A stretch of DNA of 17,042 nt from Bacteroidota bacterium (GTDB lineage Bacteria > Bacteroidota > Bacteroidia > Chitinophagales > Chitinophagaceae): NCBI GenBank assembly GCA_947447835.1, contig CANFLP010000032.1, forward strand, positions 1 to 17,042, given 5' to 3'. The first letter of the stretch is position 1. Each line of letters opens with the position of its first letter. Below are positions 1 through 7,969 of the stretch, one piece after another. The position numbers and the translations under genes were made by a program. The notes below the pieces were generated by a model. The model was not told the origin of the DNA and ran no database searches. It saw nothing but the letters and a program-made list of their open reading frames with translations.

Positions 1-657
1 AGACTTTTGTAAATAGTCTTTATTAGGTGCATATATAAACATACAAGAGGCGCCCTGTATTGCTTCAATAATAGTAGCTACTTTATTGTTAGGCACTGCA
101 GGGCATCCCTGGCTTCTTCCAATATAACCCTGTTGTTTTATAAAATTGGTGCTAACATAATCAGCACCATGTATTACAATAGCCCTATTTTTTGCTTGGT
201 CATTAATGCCTTCTTCCACTCCATTTAACTCAAGCGCGTTTCCGTGCTTCCCTTTATAAGGATTGCCTGTTATATAAAATCCTAGACTTGATTGATGGGA
301 TGCATTTTTATTGGAGAACATATTTGCAAATAGCGTACCCGAATTTTTACCATGTGCTACCAAGGTTCGAATCACCACCTGTTCTAGCATCATGTCTACA
401 ACATACAATCGCTCTTCACTACTTGGCTTACTAAAATCAGCAATGGTTAAGTAGCGTAAATTATTAATTCTTCCTAACCCTTTTAATTTTTCATACCCTT
501 TTATAGCTAGTCTAAATGCTTCATTATTAATATTTAATTTTTCAGATAGGTACGCAACTTTTTCTTCTAAACCGCTTGTGGGTACTAGCAATTTATTGCT
601 ATACGAGGGTACAGCAAAAACGGATAAAATAAATAATAATAGAAACTGCTTTTTCAT
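1..657 (-). CDS. Exported murein L,D-transpeptidase catalytic-domain protein (C-terminus outside window)
   Basis: The frame opens with ATG at 657 and stays open for 219 codons to the left edge, so the 3' end is missing. Residues 1-20 form a Sec signal peptide (M-K-K, a hydrophobic core, then S-Y-S). The catalytic part shows HGADYVS at residues 163-169 and GRSQGCPAV at 180-188. H163 and nucleophile C185 fit the YkuD-type active site, in the variant form seen in the 'murein L,D-transpeptidase catalytic domain' (YkuD_2) family common in Bacteroidota. Known role of the family: periplasmic formation of 3-3 peptidoglycan cross-links or attachment of proteins to meso-DAP. The family assignment is firm, but the exact reaction is inferred. 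A 105-bp gap separates it from the VOC gene upstream on the same strand. It is not a copy of the second transpeptidase at 1632-2831, which has the canonical SHGCMR motif. Confidence 0.88.
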   Translation of the reverse strand, partial: MKKQFLLLFILSVFAVPSYSNKLLVPTSGLEEKVAYLSEKLNINNEAFRLAIKGYEKLKGLGRINNLRYLTIADFSKPSSEERLYVVDMMLEQVVIRTLVAHGKNSGTLFANMFSNKNASHQSSLGFYITGNPYKGKHGNALELNGVEEGINDQAKNRAIVIHGADYVSTNFIKQQGYIGRSQGCPAVPNNKVATIIEAIQGASCMFIYAPNKDYLQKS

Positions 658-762
658 AGTGTAGGACATGCAAAGGTACGACAAGGATGCCCCGGAATAT
701 GTTAAAGTCAATGATAAGTAGCTAAATACACCACAACAGGCTGAACACCAGCATACAAAGTA

Positions 763-1596
763 TTAATATAAATCCTTGATGATAAATTTTTTCATCTTCA
801 TAAAAGCATTTCTAGCTTTTTCGGCAGTTGTCGGATTCCTCATTAATTCGTTTAATACAACAGGTACAATTTGCCATGAAACTCCAAATTTGTCTTTTAA
901 CCAACCACATTGTCCTTCATAACCTCCTTCGCTTAACTTTTCCCAATAGTAGTCAACTTCGTTTTGATCCTCACACTCAACAACAATAGATATTCCTTCA
1001 TTAAATTGAAAGTTGTGATTACCTGGACCATCCATCGCTGCAAACTGTGCTTTGTTTAATTCAAAGCTGCCAAATTTTAATTTGCCTGCAGGTTGTGGTT
1101 CTCCTTCACCGTATACTTCGGTTAACATTATTTTACTGTCTGCAAAAACACTACTATAAAAACGTATTGCTTCTTCGCCTCTTCCGTATACCTCATTTGT
1201 AAATAGTATACTTGGAATTACCTTTTGTTCGCCTGGTGCTAATTTCGCCAAGAACAATTGCCAAGTCATTCCAAATTTATCCTCAACCCATCCATATTGT
1301 TCACTCCATGGATATTTATCTAATGCCATCATTGCTTTACCTCCATCTAATAATGCATGCCACATTTTTTCAATTTCTTCCTTTGTTTCGCATTTTACGA
1401 AGAAGGAGATAGATGGGTTCTTAGTAAATAGTGCGCCGCCATTTAATAACTTAATAGTAGTGCCTGCTATTTCAAACTTTGCAATAATTGGATTTTTCGC
1501 TACTATTTTAGATTGTTCAAATAAAGAACAATAAAATTCAGCAGCTTCCGCTGTTTGTCCATTAAACCATAAACAGGTATATAATTGATTTGCCAT
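763..1596 (-). CDS. Two-domain VOC family (PhnB / 3-dmu-9_3-mt-like) protein
   Basis: This 277-residue cytosolic protein is made of two homologous halves. Half one begins near LYTCLWFNGQTAEAAEFY (residues 5-22) and ends with GWVEDKFGMTWQLFL (about 102-116). Half two begins near IPSILFTNEVYGRGEEAIRFY (about 127-147) and ends with GWLKDKFGVSWQIVP (about 233-247). Each is a vicinal-oxygen-chelate fold of the PhnB-like type, historically called '3-demethylubiquinone-9 3-methyltransferase'. That name is a misannotation for the family: members are small-molecule binding proteins or metalloenzymes of unknown substrate, and no methyltransferase motif is visible. The start is ATG at 1596, next to the conserved N-terminal strand. 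It sits between two L,D-transpeptidases on the same strand, with 35 bp to the upstream one, but no functional link is evident. Substrate unknown. Confidence 0.85.
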   Translation of the reverse strand: MANQLYTCLWFNGQTAEAAEFYCSLFEQSKIVAKNPIIAKFEIAGTTIKLLNGGALFTKNPSISFFVKCETKEEIEKMWHALLDGGKAMMALDKYPWSEQYGWVEDKFGMTWQLFLAKLAPGEQKVIPSILFTNEVYGRGEEAIRFYSSVFADSKIMLTEVYGEGEPQPAGKLKFGSFELNKAQFAAMDGPGNHNFQFNEGISIVVECEDQNEVDYYWEKLSEGGYEGQCGWLKDKFGVSWQIVPVVLNELMRNPTTAEKARNAFMKMKKFIIKDLY

Positions 1597-1631
1597 AACT
1601 AGTTGTTAAAATAATGTATGCTTAAAAATAA

Positions 1632-2831
1632 TTATTTTTCGTAAATATTTTTATAAAATTTCAAATTGCCATTGTTATCAAAGTCTACCAAACTGTACCA
1701 TACAATGATTTGTGTTGAAAGTGTTACTGGTATTGACTTAGGGGATGGGTCTTTATAACATTTATTAAAATCAATGGTGTCAATGGCCTTCGCATTATTT
1801 TGCAATAACCACTTACCCATATCAATAGGCTTCTCCATGCGCATACAACCATGACTATAAAATCTATTAATATTGCCAAACAATGCCTTCTCAGGAGTAT
1901 CATGCAAATAAATTCCAAAAGGACTGTCAAATTCAACCTTTAATAAACCTAATGAATTATCACAGCCAGTTCCTTGTCTTATTGTAAATGGAAAATTATC
2001 TTCTGAATATACTTCCCAATCAATTTTATTTGGTGCAACTACTTTGTAATTAGCATTTAATACTTGCAAATGATTGTCTTCAAAATAGTTTTTGTCTTTA
2101 AGTATTTTAGGAAGCATCTCTTTAGTGGCAATACTCTTTGGCACCATCCAATAAGGGTTAATAGTAATTTTATCTACAGGAGAGGAAAGTGTATTAGTAG
2201 GTGTTGCTAATTTCCCTAGAATCACACGCATGCTTAATACCATCTTATTATGATCAAAGGTCCTTAATTGAGCAGAAGGTATATTCACTAAAATGATTCT
2301 GTTTTCCTGCTTTATTGCATTTAACCATCTATAATCACTTGCTGCCTTTATGAGCAAATCAATTTTAGCATTCATCTTTCTACTCGAATCCTGGTAAACT
2401 TTTAAAGTTTTAAGAATGGTCGCAACTTCCTTTGAACTATTTGAAAAATAGGTAGCCAATTGTGCCAATGTTTTTTGCGTTGCATATTGGTTCACTAATT
2501 CGGGCACATTGTATGCATTCATTTTAAAGCGCACACCTTCATATTGTAAATTTGGTGCATGATTCCCATATGCCAAATGGCTAAAAAAATGAATGGCAAC
2601 AAGGGTTAATAAGGAATCTTGTTTTGTTCCCTCCTTTAAAGCGGCAGTATAAGCAGTCGCATAATCTCCTTTTTTAAGTGCCCAGCTACCTGCATGCTCA
2701 ATTAGACTGTCCAGCGTTTTAATTCTGTCCGGATGTCCGACAAATACAGGACTGGCTATGGACTGTGCTTTTGCACTTATATTTAATAGTATCAACACCG
2801 CAAGGAATAGCCTATTTATAAAACGTATCAT
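1632..2831 (-). CDS. Exported L,D-transpeptidase (YkuD fold, YcbB/LdtD-like)
   Basis: This 399-residue protein has a signal peptide at residues 1-22 (hydrophobic core, then A-K-A-Q). Residues about 25-170 form a helical N-terminal scaffold region like that of YcbB/LdtD enzymes. The YkuD catalytic domain covers about 175-350. It carries H310 (in IYLHDTP) and the active-site block YSHGCMRME at 325-333, giving H327, G328, catalytic C329 and R331. The family makes meso-DAP to meso-DAP cross-links in the periplasm using tetrapeptide donors and is carbapenem-sensitive. The preceding NPYWMVP at 225-231 is the typical substrate-strand motif of this subfamily. It is divergent from the phosphodiesterase gene, with start codons 48 bp apart, so both promoters must lie in or near that gap. 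The gap contains TATCTTTA (read on the minus strand) at 2846-2839, close to the TAnnTTTG -7 element, though very near the ATG. Confidence 0.92.
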   Translation of the reverse strand: MIRFINRLFLAVLILLNISAKAQSIASPVFVGHPDRIKTLDSLIEHAGSWALKKGDYATAYTAALKEGTKQDSLLTLVAIHFFSHLAYGNHAPNLQYEGVRFKMNAYNVPELVNQYATQKTLAQLATYFSNSSKEVATILKTLKVYQDSSRKMNAKIDLLIKAASDYRWLNAIKQENRIILVNIPSAQLRTFDHNKMVLSMRVILGKLATPTNTLSSPVDKITINPYWMVPKSIATKEMLPKILKDKNYFEDNHLQVLNANYKVVAPNKIDWEVYSEDNFPFTIRQGTGCDNSLGLLKVEFDSPFGIYLHDTPEKALFGNINRFYSHGCMRMEKPIDMGKWLLQNNAKAIDTIDFNKCYKDPSPKSIPVTLSTQIIVWYSLVDFDNNGNLKFYKNIYEK

Positions 2832-2879
2832 GGTATTGTAAAGATAAATCGATTAATTTTATGACGCTTAACTATTCAA

Positions 2880-3839
2880 ATGAAAAGAACATATTTTATA
2901 GGTTTATTATTTTGCATTTTATCCATTACGACCAATGCTCAAAATGCAAAGCAAGGATTTAAAGTAATCCCTTTAGGTATTAAAGGAGGTTTGGATGAAT
3001 CTAATCTCTCCGCCTATTTAGTTGCCGCCAATGGGACTGATAATTATATTTGTTTAGATGCTGGTACCATTAGTGCTGGATTACAAAAAATAGCTAATAC
3101 TGGCGATTTTCTAAAAACAAGTGCCGAAGAAATTCAGAGAAAAAATATCAAAGCCTATTTTATATCACATGGTCATTTAGACCATTTAGCAGGCCTCATA
3201 CTAAACTCCCCTAATGATTTGCCTAAACCTATCTATGCATTTCCTTCGGTGATTGATGTTTTAAAGAATCACTATTTTACTTGGAAGAGCTGGGCCAATT
3301 TTGGTAGTGAAGGAGATAAGCCAATTTTAAATAAATACACTTATCAATCATTAAACACCCAAAAAGAAATTGAAGTGCCTGCTACCACTCTAAGTGTTAG
3401 TACTTTTTCATTAAGCCATGTTAATCCTTACGAAAGCAGTGCCTTCCTTGTTAGAAATGATAAAAATTATTTATTATATCTTGGTGATACAGGAGCTGAT
3501 TCGGTTGAGAAATCTAATAAACTAGGATTACTATGGATCACGGTTGCACCCTTAATTAAAAATAAACAGCTGTCAAGTATTTTTATCGAAGTTTCGTTTG
3601 ACAATAGTGTTCCAGAGAAATCCTTATTTGGACACCTAACTCCTAAATTATTGATGCAGGAGTTAAACAGACTAAATGTTTTGTCTGGACGTAATTTGAA
3701 AAACACAAAAATATATATAACACATATTAAGCCATGTAGCAATTGTGAGCAAAATATAAAAAAGCAAATAGCAGATGGGAATAATATAGGATTGCAATTT
3801 TTTTACCCTGAACAAGGAAAAACAATTGTATTAAATTAA
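2880..3839 (+). CDS. Exported class II 3',5'-cyclic-nucleotide phosphodiesterase
   Basis: This is a 319-residue metallo-beta-lactamase-fold hydrolase. Residues 97-111 read HGHLDHLAGLILNSP and match the class II cAMP phosphodiesterase signature HxHLDH...SP exactly. Further likely metal ligands are H180, D203 (in LGDTGAD), H252 and H282. Class II enzymes (yeast PDE1, Dictyostelium PdsA, Vibrio CpdP) hydrolyse cAMP or cGMP. A clear signal peptide (residues 1-20, ending T-N-A before Q21) places the product in the periplasm, as for CpdP. It would therefore act on extracellular or periplasmic cyclic nucleotides rather than turn off a cytosolic signal. It starts a plus-strand run: the stop lies 7 nt before pabB, so the three genes are probably cotranscribed although their functions are unrelated. 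Cyclic-nucleotide specificity cannot be read from the sequence. Confidence 0.88.
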   Translation: MKRTYFIGLLFCILSITTNAQNAKQGFKVIPLGIKGGLDESNLSAYLVAANGTDNYICLDAGTISAGLQKIANTGDFLKTSAEEIQRKNIKAYFISHGHLDHLAGLILNSPNDLPKPIYAFPSVIDVLKNHYFTWKSWANFGSEGDKPILNKYTYQSLNTQKEIEVPATTLSVSTFSLSHVNPYESSAFLVRNDKNYLLYLGDTGADSVEKSNKLGLLWITVAPLIKNKQLSSIFIEVSFDNSVPEKSLFGHLTPKLLMQELNRLNVLSGRNLKNTKIYITHIKPCSNCEQNIKKQIADGNNIGLQFFYPEQGKTIVLN

Positions 3840-3846
3840 TCAATCT

Positions 3847-4815
3847 ATGCCTCTTCCTGTTCAAGCACAATTAAATCAATGGGGAAAAGAAAAAACTCCT
3901 TTTGTTTTTTTAATTGATTTTGAATGCCTTAAACCTAAGTGCTGGAAATTGACTGGGTCAATTAATGACTTTGCTTTTAATTTTCAAGGTTTTTCTAATA
4001 TAATGCCTGATATAAATAAAGCGTTTTTGTTCCAAGAGAATGCTGTTAAAAGCAAGACACCTATTAGCTTTGAGGAATATCAGAAAAAATTTGAACTAGT
4101 AAAAAAAGAAATTGAATACGGTAATAGTTTTTTAGTAAACCTCACTACTGCTACTAAAATTGAAACCAATTTATCATTACAAGATATTGCACAACAAGCC
4201 AGCTCAAAATACATTTGCTATTTAAAAGATGAATTCGTTTCCTTTTCGCCAGAAACATTTATTCGAATCTATAATGGAACCATTACATCTTTCCCTATGA
4301 AAGGCACTATTGACGCAAGTATCCCTAATGCTAAAGATTTAATATTAAATGATGCAAAGGAAATTGCGGAACATGCCACCATTGTGGATTTAATTAGAAA
4401 TGATTTAAGTAGGGTAGCTAATAATGTTCGTGTTACCAAATATCGTTATTATGAAGAAATTAAAACACAGGAGGGAATACTCGGACAAGTAAGTTCTGAA
4501 ATTGAAGGCGCTCTTCCAATAAATTACAATGAAATTATTGGAGACATTATTTTTGACTTATTACCAGCAGGTTCAGTATCCGGAGCACCTAAACAAAAAA
4601 CAAAAGAAATCATTTTTAAAGCAGAGCAATCAAAAAGAGGTTATTATACTGGCATAGCCGGATATTTTGACGGAGCTAATTTGGATAGCTGTGTATTAAT
4701 TAGATTCCTACAAGCAGACAATATATACCGAAGTGGTGGTGGTATCACTGCACAAAGCGATGTAATTAAAGAATATAAAGAAATGATAGACAAAGTATAT
4801 GTACCCGCTTTTTGA
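3847..4815 (+). CDS. pabB: Aminodeoxychorismate synthase component I (PabB)
   Basis: This 322-residue chorismate-binding enzyme holds only the catalytic domain, without the long N-terminal region of E. coli PabB or TrpE, as is usual for the short Bacteroidota form. It converts chorismate to 4-amino-4-deoxychorismate in folate synthesis, using ammonia from a PabA glutaminase that is not in this window. Visible motifs are PMKGT at residues 150-154, EHATIVDLIRNDLSRV at 175-190, GSVSGAPKQKT at 242-252 and GGGIT at 297-301. K152 is the useful residue: PabB enzymes carry lysine here, which attacks C2 of chorismate, whereas anthranilate synthases have alanine (PIAGT). That separates the call from trpE. 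The usual R-P-R after the GT is replaced by I-D-A. The start lies 7 nt after the phosphodiesterase stop, and the 3' end overlaps pabC by 17 nt. Confidence 0.9.
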   Translation: MPLPVQAQLNQWGKEKTPFVFLIDFECLKPKCWKLTGSINDFAFNFQGFSNIMPDINKAFLFQENAVKSKTPISFEEYQKKFELVKKEIEYGNSFLVNLTTATKIETNLSLQDIAQQASSKYICYLKDEFVSFSPETFIRIYNGTITSFPMKGTIDASIPNAKDLILNDAKEIAEHATIVDLIRNDLSRVANNVRVTKYRYYEEIKTQEGILGQVSSEIEGALPINYNEIIGDIIFDLLPAGSVSGAPKQKTKEIIFKAEQSKRGYYTGIAGYFDGANLDSCVLIRFLQADNIYRSGGGITAQSDVIKEYKEMIDKVYVPAF

Positions 4816-5404
4816 AACCATAAGATATAAAAATGGGGTTGCCGAAAACCTTTTACTACATCAGCAACGAGTAGATCATGCACTAATGCATTTAGGGGCA
4901 AATGAAAAAATTACGCTTTCTACTATTATAGCAGACCAACCCTATAAGCCTTCTATACATAATCAGGTTTACAAGTGTCGACTTAGTTATGACCTAGCTG
5001 GTAATTCATTTGTTGAATTTGAGCCTTATAGTATTAGAAATATCCAAACCATTTCGATTCAGGATATTGGTGCTAATCAATATGCTCTTAAATATTCAGA
5101 CCGACAATGGATTAATAATATGATGTCGATTTCAGGCACTGACGAAGTAATATTTACACAAGACGGATTCATTAAGGATGCTAGTTATGCCAACTTAGTA
5201 TTTTATGATGGAACAAATTGGATTACACCTTCTAACCCATTGCTTTTAGGCACGCGCCGAGCTCAACTGTTGCATAATGGTATTATTAAGCATGCGCCTA
5301 TTCAAATAAAAGACTTAAGTAGTTTTAGCAGTGTCAAACTTGTCAACGCTATGATGCTTTGGGAAGAATCGCCAATTTTGGACATTACTTGGCTAAATAG
5401 CTAA
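4799..5404 (+). CDS. pabC: Aminotransferase class IV protein, probable 4-amino-4-deoxychorismate lyase (PabC)
   Basis: This 201-residue protein belongs to the fold-type IV PLP family. The likely PLP lysine is K98 in ALKYSDRQW (compare LKHLNR in E. coli PabC). The cofactor-phosphate region is SGTDEVIFTQDGFIKDASYAN at 112-132, with D127 in place of the usual glutamate and N132 conserved, followed by GTRRAQLL at 151-158. ADC lyase releases pyruvate from aminodeoxychorismate to give p-aminobenzoate. It is shorter than E. coli PabC (269 residues), with the N-terminal domain reduced, as in many Bacteroidota homologues. The ATG at 4799 lies inside the last codons of pabB (17-nt overlap in a different frame). 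This implies translational coupling and supports the PabC role over a branched-chain aminotransferase or D-amino-acid transaminase. The function is inferred mainly from this pairing. Confidence 0.82.
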   Translation: MYPLFETIRYKNGVAENLLLHQQRVDHALMHLGANEKITLSTIIADQPYKPSIHNQVYKCRLSYDLAGNSFVEFEPYSIRNIQTISIQDIGANQYALKYSDRQWINNMMSISGTDEVIFTQDGFIKDASYANLVFYDGTNWITPSNPLLLGTRRAQLLHNGIIKHAPIQIKDLSSFSSVKLVNAMMLWEESPILDITWLNS

Positions 5405-5426
5405 AACCATTGAATAGTAGGGTTTT
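5403..5426. terminator. Weak candidate hairpin between convergent genes
   Basis: A 6-bp inverted repeat (AAAACC at 5403-5408, GGTTTT at 5421-5426) with a 12-nt loop lies between the convergent pabC and permease genes, overlapping the pabC stop. It has little GC and no clean T-run, so it is only a possible shared terminator for the 40-bp gap. Confidence 0.25.
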
Positions 5427-5444
5427 GATTATACTTGAATGGAT

Positions 5445-6830
5445 TTAATTGGCGTTTTTATTTAGCCAATAATATACTGGCAGTCCAGTTGCTATTAAAC
5501 TCAATCCCCATATGGCTTCGTAGGGTTGGTTAATAATAGTGCTTACAAATAAACTCACACAAAACAAACAAAATATTATAGGTACAAAAGGATAACCAAT
5601 TACTTTATACTTTCTTTCGATTTCGGGATGCTTGACCCTTAATAAAATCACACCTAAAGCAGTACTTCCATAAAACAAAAAAGAAGCAAATACTAGCATA
5701 TCCGTTAGCTGATCAAAAGTGCCTGAAAACACTAATACAATGGCCCAAAAAGCCTGTATAAACAAAGCGATATCTGGTGTATTGTATTTCGGATGTACCG
5801 ATGCTGCTTTTTTGAAAAACATTTTATCCCTTGCCATCGCATATAAAATTCGAGCTGACATGAGGATACTACTATTACAAGAGTTTAATGTTGTAACCAC
5901 TATTAATCCTGCAATTAAAGTCATGCCTATTGATCCACTTATCTTACCTGCAACTTCAACAGCAGCAATAGTATTAGGACTTGCATTTAGTCCAATAAAA
6001 TAATCAATGGGTAATATATATACAAACAATATATTCAGTAGTACATAAGTGACAATTACAATAATCGTTCCCACGCCAAGTGCTAAGGGTAAATTTCTTT
6101 TTGGATTTTTTACTTCTTCACCTATGTAAGCAATATTATTCCAACCTTCATAACCCCAAAACGCGCCTAAGCTCGCAATAAATAAAGCCTTTATCAAATT
6201 CCATCCCTCCGGTGTTGTATGATTAGCTAATACTGATGGGCTTGTCAAATTATGTATACTTCCTTTTCCTGTTGTAAATCCAACCACAATAAAAATAACA
6301 ATACCTACTAACATTAAATATGTTAGAAAGCTGCTTAATTTTTCTGCAAATTGAACACCTCTGTAATTTAATAAGGTCAATAGAATAATTAATAATGAAG
6401 CCAGTAGTTTAATAGATAAATTTTGAAACAATGCAATACCCATAAAGCTTTCATTGGAACCTAGCTCAGGTAATGGAAATAAACTATTGAAAGATTGTGC
6501 AAAGATGTAGGCTAATGCAGATATGGCAGCAGTCTTAATAACCGTAAAACTTGCCCATCCATATAAGAAAGAAAAAAAGCGTCCATAAATTTTTTGAAAA
6601 TAAAAATACTCTCCACCCGAATTGGGAAACATACTCACCATTTCGGCTGTAGACAAAGCCCCTGCTAAGCTTATTAAACCAGCCAATACCCAGCATACTA
6701 TAATTAACCAAGGACTTCCCAACTCTTGCGCCATAGGCGCAATTTTTTTAAAGACACCCGACCCTATGATGACGCTTACAACTAAGAAAGTAGCAGCGCG
6801 TAATCCAATTTTAGGTTTTAGTGTTTCCAT
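5445..6830 (-). CDS. APC superfamily amino-acid permease
   Basis: This 461-residue integral membrane protein has about 12 hydrophobic segments. The N-terminal block VSVIIGSGVFKKIAP (residues 18-32) is the APC unwound helix 1 motif (usually GxGIF), which contacts the carboxylate and amino group of substrate amino acids. SGGEYFYFQKIYG (about 71-83) and LGAFWGYEGWNNIAYIGEEVKNPKRNLP (about 221-248) are also typical of the APC/LAT-like group. It imports or exchanges amino acids at the inner membrane, probably driven by protons or exchange; the substrate is not readable. It is the last gene of a five-gene colinear run: its ATG is 32 bp downstream of the epimerase stop, with no room for an evident terminator. 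Context suggests uptake or export of the amino acid or peptide processed by the upstream genes. It converges on pabC. Confidence 0.9.
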   Translation of the reverse strand: METLKPKIGLRAATFLVVSVIIGSGVFKKIAPMAQELGSPWLIIVCWVLAGLISLAGALSTAEMVSMFPNSGGEYFYFQKIYGRFFSFLYGWASFTVIKTAAISALAYIFAQSFNSLFPLPELGSNESFMGIALFQNLSIKLLASLLIILLTLLNYRGVQFAEKLSSFLTYLMLVGIVIFIVVGFTTGKGSIHNLTSPSVLANHTTPEGWNLIKALFIASLGAFWGYEGWNNIAYIGEEVKNPKRNLPLALGVGTIIVIVTYVLLNILFVYILPIDYFIGLNASPNTIAAVEVAGKISGSIGMTLIAGLIVVTTLNSCNSSILMSARILYAMARDKMFFKKAASVHPKYNTPDIALFIQAFWAIVLVFSGTFDQLTDMLVFASFLFYGSTALGVILLRVKHPEIERKYKVIGYPFVPIIFCLFCVSLFVSTIINQPYEAIWGLSLIATGLPVYYWLNKNAN

Positions 6831-6862
6831 TATACTGTTTAAGGGAATTGTATTTTAGTTTG

Positions 6863-7930
6863 TTACAATAAATCGAATCCGAATCCAGGTGCATCATTAA
6901 TATGCATCTCGCCTTCTACAATTTCAAATCCACCTCGTACTAAATCTTCTGCCAAATCCAAACTGCCATCTAAGTCGATATACTTTGTATTAGGGCATGT
7001 GTAAGCTATATGTAGGGCTGCTGTGATGCTAATTATACTTTCATCATTGCACCCCCAGAATAAATCAATGTCAGCATTATTGGCAATATTAGCAATCCCT
7101 AAAGCGCCAACCAATCCTCCACACTTCATTAATTTAATATTGTAAATACCAAAAGGCTTTTCGTTCGAAGCTAATTGTAAAGCAGCTTGCGGATCCTTTA
7201 AAGATTCATCTGCTGCCAATAATTTTCTATCTTCCCAACTTAAGGACAATAATTCACTTTCTGTTCCAACTGGCATAGGTTGTTCAATTAATTCTAATTC
7301 CTTGCCTTTTGTAGCATCTATAAACTTTTTCAAATCTTGAATTGAATATCCTTGATTTGCATCTACTCTTATTTTAAAATGATTCCCAAATTGTTCCTTT
7401 AATTTTAATACTCTTTCAATGTCCTCGTTTACATCTAACCCTGTTTTTACTTTTAAAATTTTAAATCCTAAAGCTTTGTAGCCTGCAGCTTCTTCCAATG
7501 CCTCCTGAACCGATTTAATTCCAATAGTTACAGATGTAGGCAATGCGTTTATTTTACGGCCGTAAAATGCTGCTACCGAAATGCCAATAAATTTTCCAAA
7601 TGCATCATGCAATGCTAAGTCAATTGCAGCTTGAGTTCCAGGCAAGTGAGGAAAATGCTGGATGGCTTCAAAAATAATTTGTTGAAAATGGCGAATGTCT
7701 CTGCCAACTAATTGTTGTACAAATTCACTTTGTAAGTTAGCCGCAGATTGTTCAGATGTTTCTCCAACTACATCTTCGGCAGGACTTCCAGAACCATACC
7801 CAATCATGCCATTGGCTAATTCAACTTCAAAAAAAGCCAAACTAACATCCGAAAAAGTATTATACGCTATGGTATATGGCTTAGTTAAAGCCATTTTTCT
7901 TAAATAGGATCTTACTGCTACAATTTTCAT
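6863..7930 (-). CDS. Enolase-superfamily dipeptide epimerase or DgcA-like N-acetyl-D-Glu racemase
   Basis: This 355-residue protein has the capping domain plus TIM barrel of the muconate-lactonising subgroup. Catalytic residues are visible. K160 and K162 form the K-x-K acid/base motif (KILKVK), and D190 (RVDANQG), E216 (LIEQPM) and D241 (AADES) bind Mg2+. K266 (NIKLMKCGG) is the base on the opposite face. This lysine pair is that of 1,1-proton-transfer racemases and epimerases. D319-L-D321 (YIDLDGS) matches the DxD motif that binds the N-terminal ammonium in L-Ala-D/L-Glu epimerases such as E. coli YcjG and B. subtilis YkfB. The gene follows a DUF1611 gene by 39 bp. That pairing is the arrangement described for DgcN/DgcA, in which DgcA racemises N-acetyl-D-glutamate. 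So superfamily and chemistry are secure; the substrate (dipeptide or N-acetylglutamate) is open. Confidence 0.88.
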   Translation of the reverse strand: MKIVAVRSYLRKMALTKPYTIAYNTFSDVSLAFFEVELANGMIGYGSGSPAEDVVGETSEQSAANLQSEFVQQLVGRDIRHFQQIIFEAIQHFPHLPGTQAAIDLALHDAFGKFIGISVAAFYGRKINALPTSVTIGIKSVQEALEEAAGYKALGFKILKVKTGLDVNEDIERVLKLKEQFGNHFKIRVDANQGYSIQDLKKFIDATKGKELELIEQPMPVGTESELLSLSWEDRKLLAADESLKDPQAALQLASNEKPFGIYNIKLMKCGGLVGALGIANIANNADIDLFWGCNDESIISITAALHIAYTCPNTKYIDLDGSLDLAEDLVRGGFEIVEGEMHINDAPGFGFDLL

Positions 7931-7969
7931 TTAAATATATTTTATCAACTAGCCAATCTCTAAATTTGA

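Noticed and set aside
763..1596. Ubiquinone methyltransferase (the historical family name)
   Set aside because: Both halves are VOC folds and no SAM-binding motif is visible; the old name reflects an annotation error in the family.
3467..3742. 91-codon minus-strand open frame inside the phosphodiesterase gene
   Set aside because: It is fully embedded opposite conserved metal-binding residues of a well-supported gene; no domain or leader is visible.
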